This document shows, piece by piece, positions 6,516 through 8,886 of a stretch of DNA of 8,886 bases (position 1 is its first letter; every line of letters starts with the position of its first letter). The position numbers and the translations under genes were made by a program. Source of the DNA: Spirochaetaceae bacterium (GTDB lineage: Bacteria; Spirochaetota; Spirochaetia; Treponematales; Rectinemataceae); NCBI GenBank assembly GCA_016794765.1, contig JAEUJG010000596.1, positions 1 to 8,886 of the forward strand. Direction: 5' to 3'. A model generated the notes under the pieces. That model made no database searches. It was not told the origin of the DNA and saw only the letters and a list, made by a program, of their open reading frames with translations.

Positions 6516-7324
6516 GCCTGTTCCTCCGCGGTAAGGATCGCGTCTGCGACGAGAGAGGCTCCGCGCAGGCGCTTGAAGGCTGCGCCGCCGCGGTGGTCGT
6601 CCACCGGCGAGAGAAGGGGCGCCACGAGCGCCTCGATCTCCCCGCGCGGGGGGAGGGCTCCGCCCTCGAAGAGGCGCTCGATCTCGGGGAAGCGGCGCGC
6701 GCGGGGCCCGAGGCCTCCCGCCGCCACCGCGAGTCCGCGGATGGAGCCGGGGCCGTCCAGGCGGTAGGAGGCCGCGGCGGTCAGCACCGAGAGGTCGCAG
6801 GCGCTCCGCGACCAGCGCGCGAAGGCGGCGCGGCGGCCGGCCTCCACGGGGACGATGACCTCGAGGACGAGTCCGGTCGGGCGCTCGAGCCAGGAGGACA
6901 GGGGCAGGGACAGGTGGGCCGCGTCCGGCCTTTCCGCGCAGACGACGCGGGCTTCCAGGGCGAGGAGGGCGGGGATGAGGCTCGAGCAGGACTTGCCCGC
7001 GCCGAGATTCCCGCCGACTGTGGCGCGGTTGCGCACGTTGCGGTTGGCCATCGTGGCCGCCGCGGCCTTGAGCGCGGCGGGAAGGGCGGGCGCGTCGACC
7101 AGGTCCTGGAAGGTGGCGCCCGCGCCGAGGACGAGCTCCGCGCCGCGGCGTTCGATCTTGGCGCCGAGGAGCCGTCCGACGTCCACGTAGAGCCGGGGAG
7201 CGGTCGGTCGGTCGCTGGACAGGAGGAAGGTTCCTCCCGCGATGAAGGCGGCCTCGGGCTTCGCGGCCCGGGCGGCCAGGGCCTCGTCGATGGAGGCCGG
7301 CCTCAGGTAGTCGCGTGTCGGCAC
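6512..7324 (-). CDS. ygfM: FAD-binding subunit of the molybdenum hydroxylase (YgfM type)
   Basis: 270-residue flavoprotein subunit of the CO dehydrogenase/xanthine dehydrogenase medium-subunit family. It passes electrons between the XdhD iron-sulfur clusters and an acceptor such as NAD. The visible FAD-binding motifs are AGGTFL (29-34, the family AGGT loop) and NRNVRNRATVGGNLG (94-108, the VRNxATxGGNL signature). A C-terminal block, DDHRGGAAFKR (242-252), matches the conserved end of the CO-dehydrogenase flavoprotein C-terminal domain. The length is close to E. coli YgfM (~259). The GTG start at 7324 directly follows the TAA of the deaminase gene (7327-7325), with AGGAG eight bases upstream, and the stop overlaps the xdhD start. 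No 4Fe-4S insertion like that of 4-hydroxybenzoyl-CoA reductase is evident. The N-terminus (MPTRDYLRPASIDEAL) is typical of the family, so the start is probably right. Confidence 0.92.
   Translation of the reverse strand: MPTRDYLRPASIDEALAARAAKPEAAFIAGGTFLLSSDRPTAPRLYVDVGRLLGAKIERRGAELVLGAGATFQDLVDAPALPAALKAAAATMANRNVRNRATVGGNLGAGKSCSSLIPALLALEARVVCAERPDAAHLSLPLSSWLERPTGLVLEVIVPVEAGRRAAFARWSRSACDLSVLTAAASYRLDGPGSIRGLAVAAGGLGPRARRFPEIERLFEGGALPPRGEIEALVAPLLSPVDDHRGGAAFKRLRGASLVADAILTAEEQA
6523..6527 (-). promoter_or_regulatory. Ribosome binding site of xdhD, inside ygfM
   Basis: GGAGG on the - strand, seven bases before ATG 6515 and within the last codons of ygfM. With the ATGA overlap it implies translational coupling of the FAD subunit and the catalytic subunit. 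Confidence 0.8.
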
Positions 7325-8686
7325 TTAGGACACTCCTGCCTTTTCAAGGAGGCGCCGGGACGCGAGGTCCGCGTTCCGCCTGATCTCCTCCTCGTCGGCG
7401 CCGACGAGGCGCCGATCCCTGACGATGAACTCGCCGTTCGCGATGACGTGCTCGGCGCCGTGGTCGTAGCCGGAGAAGAGGAGGGCGGCCGAGGGGTCGG
7501 AGAGGGCGCCGGCGTATTCCATCTTCATGACGTCAAAGAGCGCGAGGTCGGCGATCCAGCCTTCCTCGACGCGGCCGACCTTGTCGTAGCCGAGGACCTT
7601 GGCGCCGCCTTCGGTGGCGATGCCCCAGACTTCCTTCGCGGTGACGCCGGCGGAGCCGTAGCGCACGCGCTGGAGGAGGAGGGCCTGCCTGGCCTCGCCG
7701 AGCATGTCGGAGCTGTCGTTGGAGGCGGAGCCGTCGACCGCGAGGCCGACGGGGATGCCCCGGTCGAGCATCTCGCGCACCCGGCAAATGCCGGAGCCGA
7801 GGCGCATGTTCGAGGAGGGACAGTGGGCGACGCCGGTCTTGGTGCGCGCCAGGAGGTCAAGCTCCTCGTCGTTGAAGAAGATGCCGTGGGCGTACCAGAC
7901 GTCGGGCCCGACGAAGCCGCAGTCCTCCATCACCTTGAGGGGCCGGCGGCCGAGGGTCTGCACGCAGAAGTCGTCCTCGTCCTTCGTCTCGGCCAGGTGG
8001 GTATGAAGCCGCACCCCGTGCCGACGCGCGAGTTCGGCGGCGTCCCGCATCGACTTCTCGGAGACGGAGAAGGGCGAACAGGGAGCCAGGGCGACCTTGC
8101 GCATCGCGTCCTCGGCCGGGTCGTGGAACTTGCGGATCGTCTCCTCGCAGTGCGCCAGGATGAAGTCCTCGTCCTGGACGACCGAATCCGGCGGGAGGCC
8201 GCCGTCCTTGCGGGAGCGGGACATGGAACCGCGGGTCGGCGCGAAGCGGAGGCCGATTTTCGCCGCCGCCTCGAACTGGAGCTTCGGGATGTCGTCCTTG
8301 AAGCCGCGCGGGTAGAGGTAGTGGTGGTCGGTGGAGAGCGTGCAGCCGGTCTTGGCGAGTTCGGCCATCGCGAGCATGCTCGACCAGTACACGGCCTCCT
8401 CGTCCACGCCCTTCCAGACCTCGTAGAGGTAGACGAGCCAGTCGAAGAGCTTCGCGTCCTGGACGGCCGGGACGTTGCGCGTGAGGGTCTGGTAGAAATG
8501 GTGGTGCGTATTGACGAGTCCCGGCGCCACGACGAGGCCCGAGGCGTCGATCGTCTCGGCGCCTTCCGGCGCCTTGAGGCCCTTGGCGATCCGCGTTATG
8601 CGGTTCTTTTCGACAAGGACGTCGACCCCCGCGAGGTCGGCCCCGCCGGGCCGGACCACGCGGAGGCAATCCTTGAGGAGGATCAC
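7325..8686 (-). CDS. 8-oxoguanine deaminase-like amidohydrolase
   Basis: 453-residue mononuclear metal aminohydrolase of the amidohydrolase superfamily (COG0402). Family motifs are in order: VVAPGLVNTHHHFYQTLTR with metal His61/His63, SDHHYLYP-like STDHHYLYP (118-126), RGSMSRSRKDGGLPPDSVVQ (152-171), LHTHLAE (His230, Glu233), WYAHGIFF (His267), AHCPSSNMRLGSG (287-299) and AVDGSASND (Asp318). The 'GSMS...DGGLPPDSVVQDED' and 'PSSNMRLGSG' segments are what I recall of 8-oxoguanine deaminases (Pseudomonas PA0142 type, often annotated as hydroxydechloroatrazine ethylaminohydrolase). E. coli SsnA and GuaD look different there. The predicted reaction is 8-oxoguanine + water to urate + ammonia. The start is GTG 8686, which overlaps the upstream TGA (gTGA), with GGAGG seven bases before; the longer open frame to 8779 is Arg-rich and out of frame with the real upstream gene. 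It sits where ssnA lies in E. coli (before ygfM-xdhD). Substrate assignment is from family memory; another aminopurine or pterin remains possible. Confidence 0.88.
   Translation of the reverse strand: MILLKDCLRVVRPGGADLAGVDVLVEKNRITRIAKGLKAPEGAETIDASGLVVAPGLVNTHHHFYQTLTRNVPAVQDAKLFDWLVYLYEVWKGVDEEAVYWSSMLAMAELAKTGCTLSTDHHYLYPRGFKDDIPKLQFEAAAKIGLRFAPTRGSMSRSRKDGGLPPDSVVQDEDFILAHCEETIRKFHDPAEDAMRKVALAPCSPFSVSEKSMRDAAELARRHGVRLHTHLAETKDEDDFCVQTLGRRPLKVMEDCGFVGPDVWYAHGIFFNDEELDLLARTKTGVAHCPSSNMRLGSGICRVREMLDRGIPVGLAVDGSASNDSSDMLGEARQALLLQRVRYGSAGVTAKEVWGIATEGGAKVLGYDKVGRVEEGWIADLALFDVMKMEYAGALSDPSAALLFSGYDHGAEHVIANGEFIVRDRRLVGADEEEIRRNADLASRRLLEKAGVS
7333..7337 (-). promoter_or_regulatory. Ribosome binding site of ygfM, inside the deaminase gene
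   Basis: AGGAG on the - strand, eight bases before GTG 7324, located in the last codons of the upstream gene. It supports GTG as the start although the preceding stop codon directly abuts it. Confidence 0.75.
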
Positions 8687-8886
8687 CGCAGCACCTCCCG
8701 GTTGAAGTCTTCGATCATGCCGTCGAGGGCGCCGAGCTCGGAGCGGAGGCCGCCCCAGTAGCCGCGGTAGTCGTCCCACTGGGCGCGGAGCTCCGCGACG
8801 TCCTTGCCGAGCTGCTCGACCCAGGTGAAGTACTTGAGCTGGTGGACGCGGCGCTTGTCCACCTGCGACAGCTCGAGCACGTGGTC
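8683..8886 (-). CDS. C-terminus of a probable PLP-dependent (cysteine synthase-like) enzyme; 5' end outside window
   Basis: The frame is open from the window edge and stops at TGA 8685-8683, giving 67 visible residues that overlap the deaminase start by two bases. The GTG at 8880 is internal to an open frame and need not be a start. The visible tail contains HQLKYFTWVEQLGK, then AQWDDYRGYWGGL and a helical acidic end (LGALDGMIEDFNREVLR). From memory, 'HNLKYFTWVEQQG...QW...YW' closes a family of fold-type II PLP enzymes of about 440 residues annotated as cysteine synthase-like or PLP-dependent lyase. The catalytic Lys would be upstream and cannot be seen. It does not resemble the end of YgeX (diaminopropionate ammonia-lyase) or YgfK as I recall them. 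A PLP lyase here could process an amino-acid fragment of the opened purine ring; that is inference. Confidence 0.6.
   Translation of the reverse strand, partial: DHVLELSQVDKRRVHQLKYFTWVEQLGKDVAELRAQWDDYRGYWGGLRSELGALDGMIEDFNREVLR
8694..8698 (-). promoter_or_regulatory. Ribosome binding site of the deaminase gene
   Basis: GGAGG on the - strand, seven bases before GTG 8686 and inside the last codons of the upstream gene. It decides for the GTG start over the longer open frame beginning near 8779. Confidence 0.8.

Noticed and set aside
4968..6767. 599-codon open frame on the + strand opposite xdhD
   Set aside because: Antisense shadow of xdhD, biased composition, no motif.
7325..8686. Naming the aminohydrolase ssnA because of its position before ygfM-xdhD
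   Set aside because: The motifs around the metal site and the GGLPPDSVVQ segment fit the 8-oxoguanine deaminase branch better than E. coli SsnA as I recall it; no symbol was assigned.
6593..8761. 722-codon open frame on the + strand opposite ygfM and the deaminase
   Set aside because: It is a shadow of strong GC3 bias: Val/Gly/Glu/Asp/Ala-rich with no recognisable domain, fully antisense to two genes with intact catalytic motifs.
1..8886. tRNA, rRNA, CRISPR arrays, insertion sequences, attachment sites
   Set aside because: No repeat-spacer pattern, transposase motif, long inverted repeats or recognisable RNA gene was seen; coding genes fill almost all of the window.

Overview
The window is GC-rich bacterial DNA, dense with genes. 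It holds seven protein genes (two cut by the window edges), no RNA genes, no mobile elements and no CRISPR array. The gene content suggests an anaerobe. A knotted carbamoyltransferase of the YgeW type beside a fused XdhD-type molybdenum hydroxylase is typical of purine-degradation loci in Enterobacteria, Clostridia and host-associated or sediment spirochaetes. A GC-rich spirochaete is my tentative guess: the phosphatase has a relaxed lipobox and YgeW loci are known in treponemes. The sequence alone does not prove this lineage.

Layout. On the + strand, positions 1-711 hold the C-terminal part of a dGTP triphosphohydrolase (dgt). A lipoprotein alkaline phosphatase (764-2233) follows 52 bases later. 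A 161-base convergent intergenic region (2234-2394) then contains a GC-rich hairpin, a run of GCGCGG repeats and a clear intrinsic terminator that serves the opposite strand. Everything from 2395 to 8886 is one head-to-tail block on the - strand. In transcription order it is: the C-terminus of a probable PLP-dependent enzyme (enters from beyond 8886, ends 8683), an 8-oxoguanine deaminase-like amidohydrolase (8686-7325), a ygfM-type FAD subunit (7324-6512), an xdhD-type fused 2Fe-2S/molybdopterin hydroxylase (6515-3648), and ygeW (3591-2395), closed by the terminator at 2341-2367.

How the genes work together. The first four - strand genes overlap or abut (gTGA, TAA|GTG and ATGA junctions) and each visible start has a good Shine-Dalgarno sequence, so they are almost certainly translated from one mRNA. 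Deamination of 8-oxoguanine gives urate. The XdhD/YgfM pair is a molybdenum hydroxylase of the xanthine dehydrogenase family and could interconvert oxidised purines. YgeW is a carbamoyltransferase of unresolved substrate that recurs in anaerobic purine/urate degradation loci and in loci linked to selenium-dependent molybdenum hydroxylases. The order deaminase-ygfM-xdhD mirrors E. coli ssnA-ygfM-xdhD, but here the aminohydrolase looks like the 8-oxoguanine deaminase branch rather than SsnA. The dgt and phosphatase genes on the other strand have no evident link to this pathway beyond general nucleotide and phosphate metabolism.
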